Below, piece after piece: positions 32,860 to 42,341 of a DNA stretch of 64,000 nucleotides. The stretch comes from Pseudomonas sp. BN411. Its GTDB lineage: Bacteria > Pseudomonadota > Gammaproteobacteria > Pseudomonadales > Pseudomonadaceae. The position numbers and the translations under genes are program-made. The DNA lies in the NCBI RefSeq assembly GCF_029871235.1, contig NZ_SSOM01000067.1, positions 372,001-436,000 of the forward strand, read 5' to 3'. Position 1 is the first letter of the stretch. The number at the start of each line of letters is the position of its first letter. Under the pieces are notes generated by a model. That model ran no database searches. It worked only from the letters and a program-made list of their open reading frames with translations, and was not told the DNA's origin.

Positions 32860-34293
32860 TCAGCGCATCATCTGCTTGACCATCTGCTGCTCCTGGATCA
32901 GCTCCTGCTGGCGGGCGTCGATGCGTGCGGCCAGCGGGAAGTTGCTGCCGGCACGACGCTTGGCGAAGCCCAGCTGCTCGATCGCCTGGTCGAATTCGCC
33001 CACCAGGGCGAAGTACTCGGCGCGAGCCTGGTGCAGGCCGATGGTGTTGCCGGCCAGACCGCGGACTTCGGCCACCTGGTACCAGACATCCGGGTCGTTC
33101 GGCCGGCTCTTTAGCAGCCCGTCGAGCACCTTCTCGGCGTCTTTTGGCTTGCTCTGCTTGAGCAGCAGGTCGCTGCGCATCTGCTTCAGCGGGTAGTTGT
33201 TGGGATATTGGGCGAGCAGGCGGTCGACGCGCAGCTGGGCTTCGGCCAGACGGTTGGCGGTGATGTCCAGATCCACCTGGCCCAGGTTGTACACGATCTC
33301 GTTCGGGGCCTTGGCCAGCAGGGGCGCCAGGTTATCCCGCGCCTGATTGAGCTGGCCGCCCTTGATCTGGGCGATGGCCAGACCATAGCGGGCCGCATCC
33401 AGTTTCGGGTCTTCGTCGAGCATCGCGCGGAAGCGCTTGGCGGCTATCCCCGGCGTTTCTTCGAACATCAGCTGCACGCGGGCGCGCATCAGCTGGTAGC
33501 GCAGGCTGTTCTCGACACCTCCGGGCGGCAATTGCTCGGCGCGGTTGCGGGTGTCGGCGATACGGTTCTCGGTCACCGGGTGGGTGAGGAGGAATTCCGG
33601 CGGCTTGGCGTCGTAGCGGTACTGACGCATCAGGCGCTCGAACATGCGCGGCATGGCGCGCGGGTCATAGCCGGCCTTTTCCAGGTTGAGCAGGCCGATA
33701 CGGTCGGCTTCCTGTTCGTTCTGCCGGGAGAAGCGGCGCTGTTCCTGGATGGCCGCGGCCTGGGTGCCCAGGATCGCGGCCATGCCGGCATCCCCGGCAC
33801 CGGCCGCAGCGGCGACGATACCCGCCAGCATTGCGGCCATCACCGGCACCTGCATGCGCTGCTGGGCCTCGACGCCACGGGCGAAGTGGCGTTGGGACAA
33901 GTGCGCCAGTTCGTGGGCCAGTACCGAAGCGTATTCGGCTTCGGTGGGTGCGTAGAGGAAGAGGCCGCCGTTGACGCCGATGATTCCGCCCGGTGCGGCG
34001 AATGCGTTCAACTGGGGGCTGTTGAGCAGTACGAATTCCAGGCGCCGGTCCTGCAACTGGCTGGTCTCGGCCAGGCGATAGACGCTGGATTCCACGTAGT
34101 CCTTGAGCTGCGGGTCATCGAGTTGCGGCACCTGGCCGCGCAGCAGACTCAGCCAGGCGCGGCCGAGTTGGTGTTCCTGTTCCGGGGAAACGATGGAAGA
34201 GCTGGAGTCCCCAAGCGAAGGCAGGTCGTCAGCCATGACGGGTGTAGCGAGGAAGCAGGCAAGCGTCAGCAGAGTAGGGCGCAGAAGATTCAT
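32860..34293 (-). CDS. bepA: BepA/YfgC-type M48 metalloprotease with TPR repeats
   Basis: A 477-residue periplasmic protein: signal peptide (cleavage near residue 21), an M48 protease domain with the zinc motif HELAH (about residue 126) and the third ligand in NEQEADRIG, then a helical TPR region from about residue 270 to the end. BepA-type proteins act as chaperone or protease for outer-membrane protein assembly such as LptD. Equivalent to PA1005 by position. Divergent from the tusA-like gene. Confidence 0.9.
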   Translation of the reverse strand: MNLLRPTLLTLACFLATPVMADDLPSLGDSSSSIVSPEQEHQLGRAWLSLLRGQVPQLDDPQLKDYVESSVYRLAETSQLQDRRLEFVLLNSPQLNAFAAPGGIIGVNGGLFLYAPTEAEYASVLAHELAHLSQRHFARGVEAQQRMQVPVMAAMLAGIVAAAAGAGDAGMAAILGTQAAAIQEQRRFSRQNEQEADRIGLLNLEKAGYDPRAMPRMFERLMRQYRYDAKPPEFLLTHPVTENRIADTRNRAEQLPPGGVENSLRYQLMRARVQLMFEETPGIAAKRFRAMLDEDPKLDAARYGLAIAQIKGGQLNQARDNLAPLLAKAPNEIVYNLGQVDLDITANRLAEAQLRVDRLLAQYPNNYPLKQMRSDLLLKQSKPKDAEKVLDGLLKSRPNDPDVWYQVAEVRGLAGNTIGLHQARAEYFALVGEFDQAIEQLGFAKRRAGSNFPLAARIDARQQELIQEQQMVKQMMR

Positions 34294-34450
34294 GCACTGG
34301 GCTCGTTGGCGGCAAAGGCCTAAATGTAGCCTCCAGCAGCGCCGGCTGGCCAGCGGCGCTCTGCCTTCGGTATCCTAACCGTCCGCTCAAGTATTACCGC
34401 CCCGCGACCTTCCCGAGCGAGCCGCCAGGCACCTTTCCCGGAGAACCACC

Positions 34451-34702
34451 ATGACTGACACCGCCAGTCGAGCCGAAGCCTTCGACGTCGAGCTGGATGC
34501 CAGCGGCCTCAATTGCCCCTTGCCTCTGCTCAAGGCCAAGCTCGAACTCAACCGGCTGCCCAGCGGCGCGGTGCTCAAGGTGATCGCCACCGATGCCGGC
34601 TCCCAGCGGGATTTCCGTGCCTTTGCGCAACTGGCCGGGCACCAGTTGCTGCGAGAAGAGGTCGAAGACGGCGTATTCCGCTACTGGCTGCGAAAAGCCT
34701 GA
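34451..34702 (+). CDS. TusA/SirA-family sulfur carrier protein
   Basis: An 83-residue TusA-fold protein with the CPxP motif (LNCPLPLLKAK, Cys near residue 22), the active Cys for persulfide transfer. The P. aeruginosa equivalent PA1006 has been linked to molybdenum cofactor homeostasis and virulence, so this protein may deliver sulfur for that pathway rather than for tRNA thiolation. The perM-like gene follows 37 bp later, probably in the same operon. Confidence 0.88.
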   Translation: MTDTASRAEAFDVELDASGLNCPLPLLKAKLELNRLPSGAVLKVIATDAGSQRDFRAFAQLAGHQLLREEVEDGVFRYWLRKA

Positions 34703-34739
34703 CAAAGGGCCCCCACGGCGGGCCATCCAAGGAACTCTG

Positions 34740-35813
34740 ATGCTCAAGGTGCTTCGCGACTGGGTCCAGCGCTACTTCTCGGATGAAGAAGCCGTGGTGC
34801 TGGCCGTGGTGCTGGTTCTCGGCTTCACCGCAGTCCTCACCCTCGGCAACATGCTCGCGCCCGTGCTGGCCGGAATGGTGCTGGCCTTCCTCATGCAGGG
34901 GCTGGTCAACTTGCTGGAGCGCCTGCGGCTGCCGCAGACCTTCGCGGTCTGGATCGTTTTCACCCTCTTCATCAGCGCTCTGGCGCTGATCCTCGGCGTT
35001 CTGGGGCCGCTGCTCTGGCAGCAGGTCAGCACCCTGCTCCAGGAACTGCCGGGCATGCTCGCTGAATGGCAGTCGCTGCTGCTGCTCCTGCCTGAGCGCT
35101 ACCCCCATGTCGTGACCGACGAGCAGGTGCTGAGGGCTATCGAAGTCACGCGCAACGAAGTGGCCAAGTTTGTCCAGTGGGCGCTGACCTTCTCCCTCTC
35201 CAGCCTGCCGCTGCTGGTCAACATCATGATCTACCTGGTGCTGGTGCCGATCCTGGTGTTCTTCTTCCTCAAGGACCGGGAGCTGATCGGGCGCTGGTTC
35301 AGTGGCTACCTGCCCAGCGAGCGCGGGTTGATGACCCAGGTCTGGGAAGAGGTGAACATCCAGATCGCCAACTACATCCGCGGCAAGGTGATCGAAATCG
35401 TCATCTGCGGCGGGGTCACCTACGTGGCGTTCGTCTGGCTGGGGCTCAACTACGCAGCGCTGCTGGCCCTGCTGGTGGGGCTTTCGGTGGTGGTGCCCTA
35501 TATCGGCGCCGTGGTGGTGACGGTGCCGGTGGCGCTGATCGCGCTGTTCCAGTGGGGCTGGAGCGACCAGTTCATCTACCTGATGGTGGTCTACACCGTG
35601 ATCCAGACCCTGGACGGCAATGTGCTGGTGCCGCTGCTGTTCTCCGAGGCGGTGAACCTGCACCCGGTGGCGATCATCTGCGCCGTGCTGCTGTTCGGCG
35701 GGCTCTGGGGCTTCTGGGGGGTGTTCTTCGCCATTCCGCTGGCCACCCTGTTCAAGGCCGTACTGGACGCGTGGCCCCGCGCAGGCCCCGGGAATGTGGC
35801 CGCAGGAGGATAA
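34740..35813 (+). CDS. AI-2E/PerM-family membrane transporter
   Basis: A 357-residue polytopic membrane protein with about 7-8 hydrophobic segments and the family core IANYIRGKVIEIVICGG and VVPYIGAVVV. The family includes E. coli PerM, YdiK and TqsA; substrates vary and none can be assigned here. The ATG at 34740 follows AAGGAACTCTG and gives MLKVLRDWVQRYF; the longer frame back to 34593 overlaps the tusA-like gene. Confidence 0.85.
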   Translation: MLKVLRDWVQRYFSDEEAVVLAVVLVLGFTAVLTLGNMLAPVLAGMVLAFLMQGLVNLLERLRLPQTFAVWIVFTLFISALALILGVLGPLLWQQVSTLLQELPGMLAEWQSLLLLLPERYPHVVTDEQVLRAIEVTRNEVAKFVQWALTFSLSSLPLLVNIMIYLVLVPILVFFFLKDRELIGRWFSGYLPSERGLMTQVWEEVNIQIANYIRGKVIEIVICGGVTYVAFVWLGLNYAALLALLVGLSVVVPYIGAVVVTVPVALIALFQWGWSDQFIYLMVVYTVIQTLDGNVLVPLLFSEAVNLHPVAIICAVLLFGGLWGFWGVFFAIPLATLFKAVLDAWPRAGPGNVAAGG

Positions 35814-35844
35814 ACCCGTCGATCGGGTTCGAACCTATCCACAG

Positions 35845-35884
35845 CCCAATAAAAAAGGCCGCAATCGCGGCCTTTTTTATTGGG
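35845..35884. terminator. bidirectional intrinsic terminator
   Basis: A long palindrome, CCAATAAAAAAGGCCGC paired with its complement around an AATC loop, between the convergent perM-like gene and bcp. Confidence 0.9.
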
Positions 35885-35889
35885 GGCTA

Positions 35890-36363
35890 TCAGCCCTTGT
35901 TCAGCGCCTGGGCGGCGGTGAGCACCGCATCCACGTGGCCTGGGACCTTCACACCGCGCCATTCCTGGCGTAGCACACCGTCGGTGCCGATCAGGAAGGT
36001 GCTGCGGTCAACACCCATGTATTCCTTGCCGTAGAGCTTCTTCAGCTTGATCACGTCGAACAGCTGGCAGAGGGATTCGTCCTTGTCGGAGATCAGCTCG
36101 AAGGGGAACTCCTGCTTGCACTTGAAGTTCTCGTGGGACTTCATGCCATCGCGGGAGACGCCGAAGATCAGGGTGTTCGCCGCCAGGAAGGCCTGGTGCT
36201 GGTCGCGGAAGCCCTGGCCTTCGGTGGTGCAGCCGGGGGTGCTGTCCTTCGGATAGAAATACAGCACGACCTGCTTGCCCTTGAGGGCCGACAGGCTGAC
36301 TTCCACGCCACTGGTGGCCTGGGCGGTGAAATCGGCGACGGGCTGGTTCAGGGAAACGGCCAT
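35890..36363 (-). CDS. bcp: thioredoxin-dependent thiol peroxidase (Bcp/PrxQ)
   Basis: A 157-residue peroxiredoxin. The peroxidatic Cys is in DSTPGCTTE (about residue 45). The resolving Cys that E. coli Bcp carries five residues later is replaced here (CTTEGQG), so it is a 1-Cys-type enzyme unless the Cys near residues 81 or 97 serves. It removes organic hydroperoxides and H2O2. It is cotranscribed with the upstream gcvR-like gene (13-bp gap). Equivalent to PA1008. Confidence 0.93.
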   Translation of the reverse strand: MAVSLNQPVADFTAQATSGVEVSLSALKGKQVVLYFYPKDSTPGCTTEGQGFRDQHQAFLAANTLIFGVSRDGMKSHENFKCKQEFPFELISDKDESLCQLFDVIKLKKLYGKEYMGVDRSTFLIGTDGVLRQEWRGVKVPGHVDAVLTAAQALNKG

Positions 36364-36376
36364 GTTTCGGGGCTCC

Positions 36377-36934
36377 TCAGGGGTGTTGCGGACGCCAGGG
36401 CTCGATCAGGGCATCCAGGTTCAGGGCGTCGGCGAAGTCCAGGAACTGGTCGCGCAGCCAACTGATCTGGGTACCTGCGGGCAGGGTCACGGTGATGGTG
36501 GCATTAAGCATGGTGCTGCCGGTCTGCGGCGCCTGGTAGGTATCGCAGGTGAGGTTTTCCAGCTCGACGCGGTGGTCGATGAAAAACTGGCACAGCTCGT
36601 TGAGGATGTCCGGGCGATAGGCGGCGCTGACGTAGGCCACGTAGGGCAGGGCCTGGGGGCGAATCTCCATGGCGTGGCTGCGGGTCATGTTGGCGGTGAA
36701 ACCATGGCGCTTGGACAGCGCCGACACGCCCGACTCCAGGCGCGCCAGGCCATCCCAGCTGCCAGAGATCTGCAGCACCAGGGCACTGAATTCGCCGTGG
36801 CGGGTCAGGCGGCTGCTGACCACGGCGCAGCGGTTTTCCTGGCTGGCTCGGCACAGCACGTTGGTCAGCTCCATCGGGTTGCGGCCCAGGGCACTGATCA
36901 AGAGGAATTGTTCGCGGGGCGGGGTGGTGGACAT
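36377..36934 (-). CDS. GcvR-like double-ACT-domain regulator
   Basis: A 185-residue protein of two ACT domains (about residues 8-80 and 95-175), matching the glycine cleavage system transcriptional repressor family. E. coli GcvR sequesters GcvA in response to glycine; the Pseudomonas member PA1009 is less studied. The ATG at 36934 has TAGGAATG upstream. It is divergent from dapA across about 180 bp. Confidence 0.85.
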   Translation of the reverse strand: MSTTPPREQFLLISALGRNPMELTNVLCRASQENRCAVVSSRLTRHGEFSALVLQISGSWDGLARLESGVSALSKRHGFTANMTRSHAMEIRPQALPYVAYVSAAYRPDILNELCQFFIDHRVELENLTCDTYQAPQTGSTMLNATITVTLPAGTQISWLRDQFLDFADALNLDALIEPWRPQHP

Positions 36935-37112
36935 GCAGCATTCCTAAAGCGAAGGGAGGGCGGCCGGGGCCGCGCTGTTCAAACGGGGAAGGTTAGCGAA
37001 AAGCGCCGCCGAGGGAAATGCCGTAACCGCCTGACGGCGCTTGCGTTCACCTTGTGCAAGGCCAGAGCCGACAGTACCATTACGGCTCTCTTTTTCCGGC
37101 AGGAGCGGTTGC

Positions 37113-37991
37113 ATGATTGCGGGCAGTATGGTGGCACTGGTTACGCCCATGGATGCGCAGGGTCAATTGGACTGGGACAGCCTTTCCAAGCTCGTTGACT
37201 TCCATCTTCAAGAGGGCACCAACGCCATAGTCGCCGTCGGCACCACGGGCGAATCCGCCACGCTGGATGTCACCGAGCATGTCGAAGTGATCCGCCGAGT
37301 GGTCGACCAGGTCAATGGCCGCATCCCGGTGATCGCCGGTACCGGTGGCAATTCCACTCGTGAGTCCGTCGAACTCACCGCTGCCGCCAAGCAAGTCGGC
37401 GCCGATGCCTGCCTGCTGGTGACCCCGTACTACAACAAGCCGACCCAGGAAGGCCTGTACCAGCACTTCCGCCACATCGCCGAATCCGTGGCTATCCCGC
37501 AGATCCTCTACAACGTACCGGGCCGCACCGTGTGCGACATGCTGCCGGAAACCGTCGAGCGCCTGTCGAAGATCAGCAACATCATCGGTATCAAGGAAGC
37601 CACCGGCGACCTGCAGCGCGGCCAGGAAGTACTGAACCGCGTCAGCAAGGATTTCCTCGTCTACTCCGGTGACGACGCCACTGCCGTCGAGCTGATGCTG
37701 ATGGGCGGCAAGGGCAACATCTCGGTAACCGCCAACGTCGCTCCGCGCGCCATGGCCGATCTCTGCGCCGCCGCCATGCGTGGCGAGGCCGAAGCCGCCC
37801 GCGCCATCAACGACAAGCTGATGCCGCTGCACAAGGCACTGTTCATCGAGTCCAACCCGATCCCCGTGAAGTTCGCCCTGCACGAAATGGGTCTGATCCC
37901 GGACGGCATCCGCCTGCCGCTGACCTGGCTCAGCCCGCGTTGCCACGAGCCTCTGCGTCAAGCCATGCGCCAGACCGGCGTACTGGCCTAA
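37113..37991 (+). CDS. dapA: 4-hydroxy-tetrahydrodipicolinate synthase
   Basis: A 292-residue TIM-barrel aldolase that starts the diaminopimelate/lysine pathway from pyruvate and aspartate semialdehyde. The Schiff-base Lys is in GIKEATGD (about residue 161), and the active-site Tyr is in [10 protein letters not shown]. The ATG at 37113 follows CAGGAGCGGTTGC. bamC starts 19 bp after its stop, the usual dapA-bamC pair. Confidence 0.96.
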   Translation: MIAGSMVALVTPMDAQGQLDWDSLSKLVDFHLQEGTNAIVAVGTTGESATLDVTEHVEVIRRVVDQVNGRIPVIAGTGGNSTRESVELTAAAKQVGADACLLVTPYYNKPTQEGLYQHFRHIAESVAIPQILYNVPGRTVCDMLPETVERLSKISNIIGIKEATGDLQRGQEVLNRVSKDFLVYSGDDATAVELMLMGGKGNISVTANVAPRAMADLCAAAMRGEAEAARAINDKLMPLHKALFIESNPIPVKFALHEMGLIPDGIRLPLTWLSPRCHEPLRQAMRQTGVLA

Positions 37992-38010
37992 TTCCAAGGA
38001 AACAATCCGC

Positions 38011-39129
38011 ATGAAGCGACTGGCCGGACTCTCCGCACTCGCCCTGATCATTTCCAGCACCAGCGGTTGCGGCTGGCTCTGGGGCCAAGATGGCTACTTC
38101 CGCGACCGCGGCAGCGACTATCTCGAATCACGCCAGACTGCACCCATGCAGCTCCCGCCGAATGTCGACGCCAAGCGCCTCGACCCGCTGCTGCCGGTGC
38201 CGATGAACGTCGCCGACAGCCGCGCCGAAGGCGAATTCGACGTACCGCGCCCGCAGGCCCTCCAGGCCAAGGGCGAAGTCAGCGACTACAGCCTGCAGAA
38301 GAGCGGCGACTCTCGCTGGGTGGTTGCCCAGCGCGTACCGGCCGAAGTCTGGCCGGTAGCCCGCCAGTTCTTTGAGGACGGCGTCTTCCGCATCGCCGAC
38401 GAGCGTCCGCAAACCGGCGAATTCAGCACTGACTGGCAGCGCCTCGACCAGCTCTCCGGTCCCCTGGCCCGTCGCCTGGGTAGCCGCGTCAGCGGTGTCG
38501 AGCCGGACAGCGAAATCCGTGCCCGTGTGCGTATCGAGCCGGGCGTGCAGCGCAACACCAGCGAAATCTTCGTCCTGACCACCTCCCGTCCGGCCGGCAG
38601 CTCTGCCGACACCGGCTGGCCGAGCCGTTCCGACAGCCCGAGCCTGGAAGCCGCACTGCTGGATGAAATGCTCGCCAGCATGGCGCGCAGCTCCGAACAG
38701 GGCGGTTCCGTGTCCCTGCTCGCCGCTCGCGACTTCGACGCCCCGAGCCGCGTGACCTTGTCCGAAGACGGCAACGGCAACCCCATGCTCAGCCTCGGCG
38801 CCGACTTCGACCGTTCCTGGTCCAGCGTCGGCCGCGCCCTGGAAACCGCCGACGTTCGCGTCGACGACCTCAACCGCAGCCTGGGCGTCTACTACATCAA
38901 CCTCGCCGAAGGCGCGGTGAAGAAAGACGAGAAACCCGGTTTCTTCGCCAGCCTGTGGGGCAGCGACCCCAGCGAGGAAGAGATCGAAGCCCGCGCCGAG
39001 CGTTACCAGGTTCGCCTGACCCGCGTTGGCGAGAGCGTGCAGGTCACCGTGGAGAAGGACATCAACACCGTGGCTCCTGCCGAAGTGGCGCGCCGCGTGC
39101 TGACCCTGATCCAGGAAAACCTCGGCTAA
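38011..39129 (+). CDS. bamC: outer-membrane protein assembly factor BamC
   Basis: A 372-residue lipoprotein with lipobox SSTSGCG (Cys near residue 20), an extended N-terminal segment ([18 protein letters not shown]) that in E. coli binds BamD, and two helix-grip domains ([19 protein letters not shown] and [28 protein letters not shown]). Part of the BAM complex that inserts beta-barrel proteins such as OprD. Operon with dapA. Confidence 0.92.
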   Translation: MKRLAGLSALALIISSTSGCGWLWGQDGYFRDRGSDYLESRQTAPMQLPPNVDAKRLDPLLPVPMNVADSRAEGEFDVPRPQALQAKGEVSDYSLQKSGDSRWVVAQRVPAEVWPVARQFFEDGVFRIADERPQTGEFSTDWQRLDQLSGPLARRLGSRVSGVEPDSEIRARVRIEPGVQRNTSEIFVLTTSRPAGSSADTGWPSRSDSPSLEAALLDEMLASMARSSEQGGSVSLLAARDFDAPSRVTLSEDGNGNPMLSLGADFDRSWSSVGRALETADVRVDDLNRSLGVYYINLAEGAVKKDEKPGFFASLWGSDPSEEEIEARAERYQVRLTRVGESVQVTVEKDINTVAPAEVARRVLTLIQENLG

Positions 39130-39172
39130 GGGCAAGAGGTACGCCGCACCGCGGCGGATCGTGGAAACAACA

Positions 39173-39204
39173 AGGCGAAACCCCCGGGTTTCGCCTGTTT
39201 CGTT
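39173..39204 (+). terminator. intrinsic terminator between bamC and purC
   Basis: AGGCGAAACCC and GGGTTTCGCCT form an 11-bp stem with a CC loop, followed by GTTTCGTTT, a broken T-run. Confidence 0.7.
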
Positions 39205-39224
39205 TGATAAAGGCGGAAAACGAC

Positions 39225-40094
39225 ATGAGCACACCCACCACCCTCAGCCTGAAGAAGATCTACTCGGGTAAGGTCCGCGACCTTTACGAAATCGACGACA
39301 AGCGCATGCTGATGGTCGCCACTGATCGCCTTTCCGCGTTCGACGTGATCCTCGAGCAGCCGATTCCCGACAAGGGCAAGATCCTCACCGCGATCTCCAA
39401 CTTCTGGTTCGACAAGCTTCAGAGCGTCGTGCCCAACCACTTCACCGGCGACAAGGTCGAAGACGTGGTTCCCGCCGCCGAACTGCCGCTGGTGGAAGGC
39501 CGCGCCGTGGTCGCCAAGCGCCTGAAGCCTGTGGCCGTCGAAGCCATCGTGCGTGGCTACATCGTCGGTTCCGGCTGGAAGGAATACCAGAAGACCGGCA
39601 CCGTCTGCGGCATCCAGCTGCCGGCCGGCCTGAAGGAAGCCTCCAAGCTCCCGCAGCCCATCTTCACCCCCTCGACCAAGGCCGCCGTTGGCGACCACGA
39701 CGAGAACATCTCCTTCGAGCAGTGCGAAGCCATCATTGGCAAGGAACTGGCCGCCAAGGTTCGTGACACCGCCATCGCCCTGTACACTACCGCCGTCGAA
39801 TACGCCGCCACCCGCGGCATCATCATCGCCGACACCAAGTTCGAATTCGGCATCGACGAAGACGGCACCCTGACCCTGATGGACGAAGTGCTGACCCCCG
39901 ACTCCAGCCGCTTCTGGCCGGTGGAAAGCTACGTCGAAGGCAAGAACCCGCCGAGCTTCGACAAACAGTTCGTCCGCGACTGGCTGGAATCCACCGGCTG
40001 GAACAAGGAACCGCCGGCGCCCGCCGTGCCCGCCGAAGTCGCGCAGAAGACCGCCGACAAGTACCGCGAAGCCCTGACCAAGCTGACGTCCTGA
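39225..40094 (+). CDS. purC: SAICAR synthetase, long class
   Basis: A 289-residue phosphoribosylaminoimidazole-succinocarboxamide synthase of purine synthesis. Landmarks are [13 protein letters not shown] (nucleotide loop), [33 protein letters not shown] and [13 protein letters not shown]. This long form, ending [13 protein letters not shown]..., is the class I know from Betaproteobacteria. The P. aeruginosa PA1013 protein at the same locus is, from memory, the short 236-residue class with different motifs. The ATG at 39225 is preceded by AAAGGCGGAAAACGAC. Confidence 0.93.
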   Translation: MSTPTTLSLKKIYSGKVRDLYEIDDKRMLMVATDRLSAFDVILEQPIPDKGKILTAISNFWFDKLQSVVPNHFTGDKVEDVVPAAELPLVEGRAVVAKRLKPVAVEAIVRGYIVGSGWKEYQKTGTVCGIQLPAGLKEASKLPQPIFTPSTKAAVGDHDENISFEQCEAIIGKELAAKVRDTAIALYTTAVEYAATRGIIIADTKFEFGIDEDGTLTLMDEVLTPDSSRFWPVESYVEGKNPPSFDKQFVRDWLESTGWNKEPPAPAVPAEVAQKTADKYREALTKLTS

Positions 40095-40106
40095 TCGCTC
40101 CACCCG

Positions 40107-40147
40107 GAATTCGCCCCTCCCTGTAGGGGCGAATTCATTCGCCAAGG
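40107..40147. repeat. palindromic REP-like element (copy 1)
   Basis: The sequence TGTAGGGGCG-AATTCATTCGCCAAGG (40122-40147) recurs identically at 49355 and 49526. Its core GGCGAAT-TC-ATTCGCC is a perfect palindrome. In this copy GAATTCGCCCCT (40107-40118) also pairs with AGGGGCGAATTC (40125-40136). It may serve as a transcript-end structure for purC. Confidence 0.8.
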
Positions 40148-40213
40148 ATCGCGCCTCGATCCCTCTCGCACCGCAACCATCTGAAACCACGCGAAAAAAT
40201 CTCCCCTACGGGC

Positions 40214-40242
40214 TTCGCCAATGGCCTTTCAGCTGGTATCAT
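40214..40242 (+). promoter_or_regulatory. tRNA-Ser promoter
   Basis: TTCGCC (weak -35), a 17-bp spacer and TATCAT (-10, 40237-40242), with the same ATGCGCGCC discriminator style as the tRNA-Lys promoter. Confidence 0.55.
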
Positions 40243-40253
40243 GCGCGCCGTTC

Positions 40254-40343
40254 GGGAAGATGCCGGAGTGGCCGAACGGGACGGATTCGAAATCCGTTGT
40301 GTCAGCAATGGCACCTAGGGTTCAAATCCCTATCTTCCCGCCA
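40254..40343 (+). tRNA. tRNA-Ser (anticodon CGA)
   Basis: A 90-nt class II tRNA with a long variable arm. GGGAAGA pairs with TCTTCCC in the acceptor stem, the anticodon stem ACGGA/TCCGT holds loop TTCGAAA with CGA at 40288-40290, the T-loop is GTTCAAATC, and GCCA ends the gene with CCA encoded. Confidence 0.96.
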
Positions 40344-40350
40344 TATCCAG

Positions 40351-40386
40351 AAAAGCCCCGCAGTCGAAAGACTGCGGGGCTTTTTG
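40351..40386 (+). terminator. intrinsic terminator after tRNA-Ser
   Basis: AAAAGCCCCGCAGTC-GAAA-GACTGCGGGGCTTTT, a 15-bp stem with a GNRA-type loop and T-run. Confidence 0.92.
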
Positions 40387-40397
40387 CTTTCAGGGGG

Positions 40398-40784
40398 TCA
40401 GGAGTTCGAGCACATCATGGCTGCATTGATCAGCCGGCCCTTGTCCTGCCAGGCATTACGCTGGAAGACGGAGAATTGCTTCTGTCCCTGGCCGTCGGAG
40501 AGTTCGACCAGCCCTGAGGCCTTGTTGGGGTCGGTGCTGCCGACGAAGAGGAGGGTCTTGCCGTTCTCTTCCGAGGTGAAAGTCTCGGCGTCGTGCCGCA
40601 TGCCACCTTTCACGCAATTCACGTAGTCGGAATTGCCCCGGCTGGTGACGCCGGACGTGCCGTCCCGGCTGCTTCTGATATCGGGGTTCTGCGCACAGCC
40701 TGTTGCGATCAGCAGGGTGGAAAGGATCAGGACACTGCCGCCGAGGAATGAAGCTGAAGGGTTGCCAGGGTGGGTTTTTTTCAT
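40398..40784 (-). CDS. small hypothetical lipoprotein
   Basis: A 128-residue protein with a lipoprotein signal peptide (MKKTHPGNPSASF, hydrophobic core, lipobox IATGC with Cys near residue 29). The mature part is about 100 residues with three Cys and no recognised domain. The frame continues to 41060, but the ATG at 40784 with the signal sequence and CTGGAGCAAC upstream is the credible start. Unknown function; probably envelope-located. Confidence 0.75.
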   Translation of the reverse strand: MKKTHPGNPSASFLGGSVLILSTLLIATGCAQNPDIRSSRDGTSGVTSRGNSDYVNCVKGGMRHDAETFTSEENGKTLLFVGSTDPNKASGLVELSDGQGQKQFSVFQRNAWQDKGRLINAAMMCSNS

Positions 40785-41089
40785 GGCTGTTGCTCCAGGC
40801 TGGTGCATTTGGCTACCCGGCTTGTTGTCGGTTAGCCGTCGGGGCAGGGCGCCTGGGGGCGGAGGCCGTCGACGAAGGGGGCGGGAATCCTCCCCCGGTT
40901 GGCCGCTGCCTGTGCGGAACAAGTGTATGCCGGCATCGGGCGAACGAAAGGGCGCTGGTCTTGAAGAGGGCCGCTTGCGACTCTGCGAGTGCCGTTCACC
41001 GGATTTCTCGTTCCCGGCTGGCGAGCTTGAGGTTGGTACGCTATTGCTAATCAAGTGCATCTGGAAACGTGATGCACCAGGAGCGATTC
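40785..41089. other. intergenic region between divergent small genes
   Basis: About 300 bp of GC-rich sequence. It should hold promoters for the lipoprotein (-) and the small hypothetical gene (+). A TTGAGG at 41027 with TAATCA downstream is a weak promoter candidate. No gene is supported. Confidence 0.4.
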
Positions 41090-41332
41090 GTGATCGAACC
41101 GGTTTACTGGGCGGAGCTGCGCCGGCTCTCGCTCAATGTCTCTGCCGCGCACATCGCCATGGTGGCTTTCCTGGAAGAAGCAGCAGTCCCTTGGTCGGAT
41201 GATCAGATGATGGAGTTCGAGCGGCTGTTGGTGGCTGAACGGATAGCCATCAGCGCGTACACGACCCTCTCTTCGTATATCGACGTGCGAACGTCGACGC
41301 CCGCCCGATTGCGGTTGGTGGCTGGCGAATAA
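41090..41332 (+). CDS. small hypothetical protein
   Basis: An 80-residue acidic, mostly helical protein starting at a GTG (VIEPVYWAELRRLSLNV) placed 6 nt after AGGAG. The frame also opens at a GTG at 41069 without a ribosome binding site. No motif is recognised. Codon use is ordinary for the region. It ends 24 bp before the stop of the convergent SRAP gene. Confidence 0.55.
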   Translation: MIEPVYWAELRRLSLNVSAAHIAMVAFLEEAAVPWSDDQMMEFERLLVAERIAISAYTTLSSYIDVRTSTPARLRLVAGE

Positions 41333-41356
41333 TCCACCCTAAACGGGCCGGGCCCT

Positions 41357-42058
41357 TCAGCAGCCTGGCTCGGCAATCGCCTCGATCAACCCCTCGTCAT
41401 CGTTCTGAGCACTGTTCACCCGCGTGGAGACCGCGTGCCCGGTGAAGTCATCGCGTGCCTGGGCGATGACGTGTTGCACGTGCTCGCCGGATGTTTCGGG
41501 GGCCAGCCACAGCGCGAACTGTTCCGGCGGCAGTATCACCGGCATGCGCTGGTGGATGGTGCGAATGGCCGGTGCGGCTTCCCGTGTGAGGAGGGCGCAC
41601 GACGTGATCGCCTGTCCTTCCGGGCCGGTCCAGGTGGCCCACATCGCGGCGATGGCCAGAAGCGGGTCATTCGGGCTGTAGAGGTAGTAGGGCTGGTGGA
41701 CCAGGCGGCCGCTGGCGTTGCGAACCTGCTGATTCGGGTTCCACTCGTACCAGCCCTGGGCGGGCATCAGGCAGCGGTGGCTGCGCAGGCTCTGGCGCCA
41801 CAGGGGCTTGCCGGCGGCCTCTTCACTGCGGGCGAAGAAGGACATGGTCGGTGGCTTCGTCTCCTTCCACCAGGAGGGGATCAGGCCCCAACGCGCCGAC
41901 ACCAGTTCCAGTTCCCCTTGTTCATCCAGGCGCAGCATTGGCACCTGGCTGGTGGGGGCCACATTGAAGCTCTGGATCCAGCGACCCGAGTCCCGCGCGC
42001 CGATGTGCCAATAGTCTTCGATGGCGCGATCGGAGGGGCTGACGTAGCGGCCGCACAT
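41357..42058 (-). CDS. SRAP-domain protein (YedK/HMCES family)
   Basis: A 233-residue protein. The start at 42058 places the catalytic Cys at position 2 (MCGRYV), as required after Met removal. Other active-site residues are visible: Asn in FNVAPTSQVP, Glu in GWYEW, His in IHQRMPVIL. SRAP proteins form a thiazolidine crosslink with abasic sites in single-stranded DNA and shield them from strand breakage. The ORF opens five residues earlier (42073), which would abolish the N-terminal Cys. Confidence 0.92.
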   Translation of the reverse strand: MCGRYVSPSDRAIEDYWHIGARDSGRWIQSFNVAPTSQVPMLRLDEQGELELVSARWGLIPSWWKETKPPTMSFFARSEEAAGKPLWRQSLRSHRCLMPAQGWYEWNPNQQVRNASGRLVHQPYYLYSPNDPLLAIAAMWATWTGPEGQAITSCALLTREAAPAIRTIHQRMPVILPPEQFALWLAPETSGEHVQHVIAQARDDFTGHAVSTRVNSAQNDDEGLIEAIAEPGC

Positions 42059-42341
42059 GGCTGGTTCCTGCATCGGGGAATGCCTTCAGCATAGAACCCG
42101 CACAGCTGCCATACGCGCTGGTGATATGAGGTGGCCATCTATTTGATGGCTATCCAGTGGCGTATCTCCGGCCATTTGCTGCGAAAAAGGCGACAAAGTG
42201 CACGTTTTTTACACGTGCCCGGAAGAACCGAATGACCTTGCGCCAGTCTGTTCTCTCAGGCCTGCACCCGAGGATGCCGTACAGGACAGTGGCGCAACGC
42301 CACGGCAGGCCGCCTACAACCACTTCAAAAGGATTGAAGTC

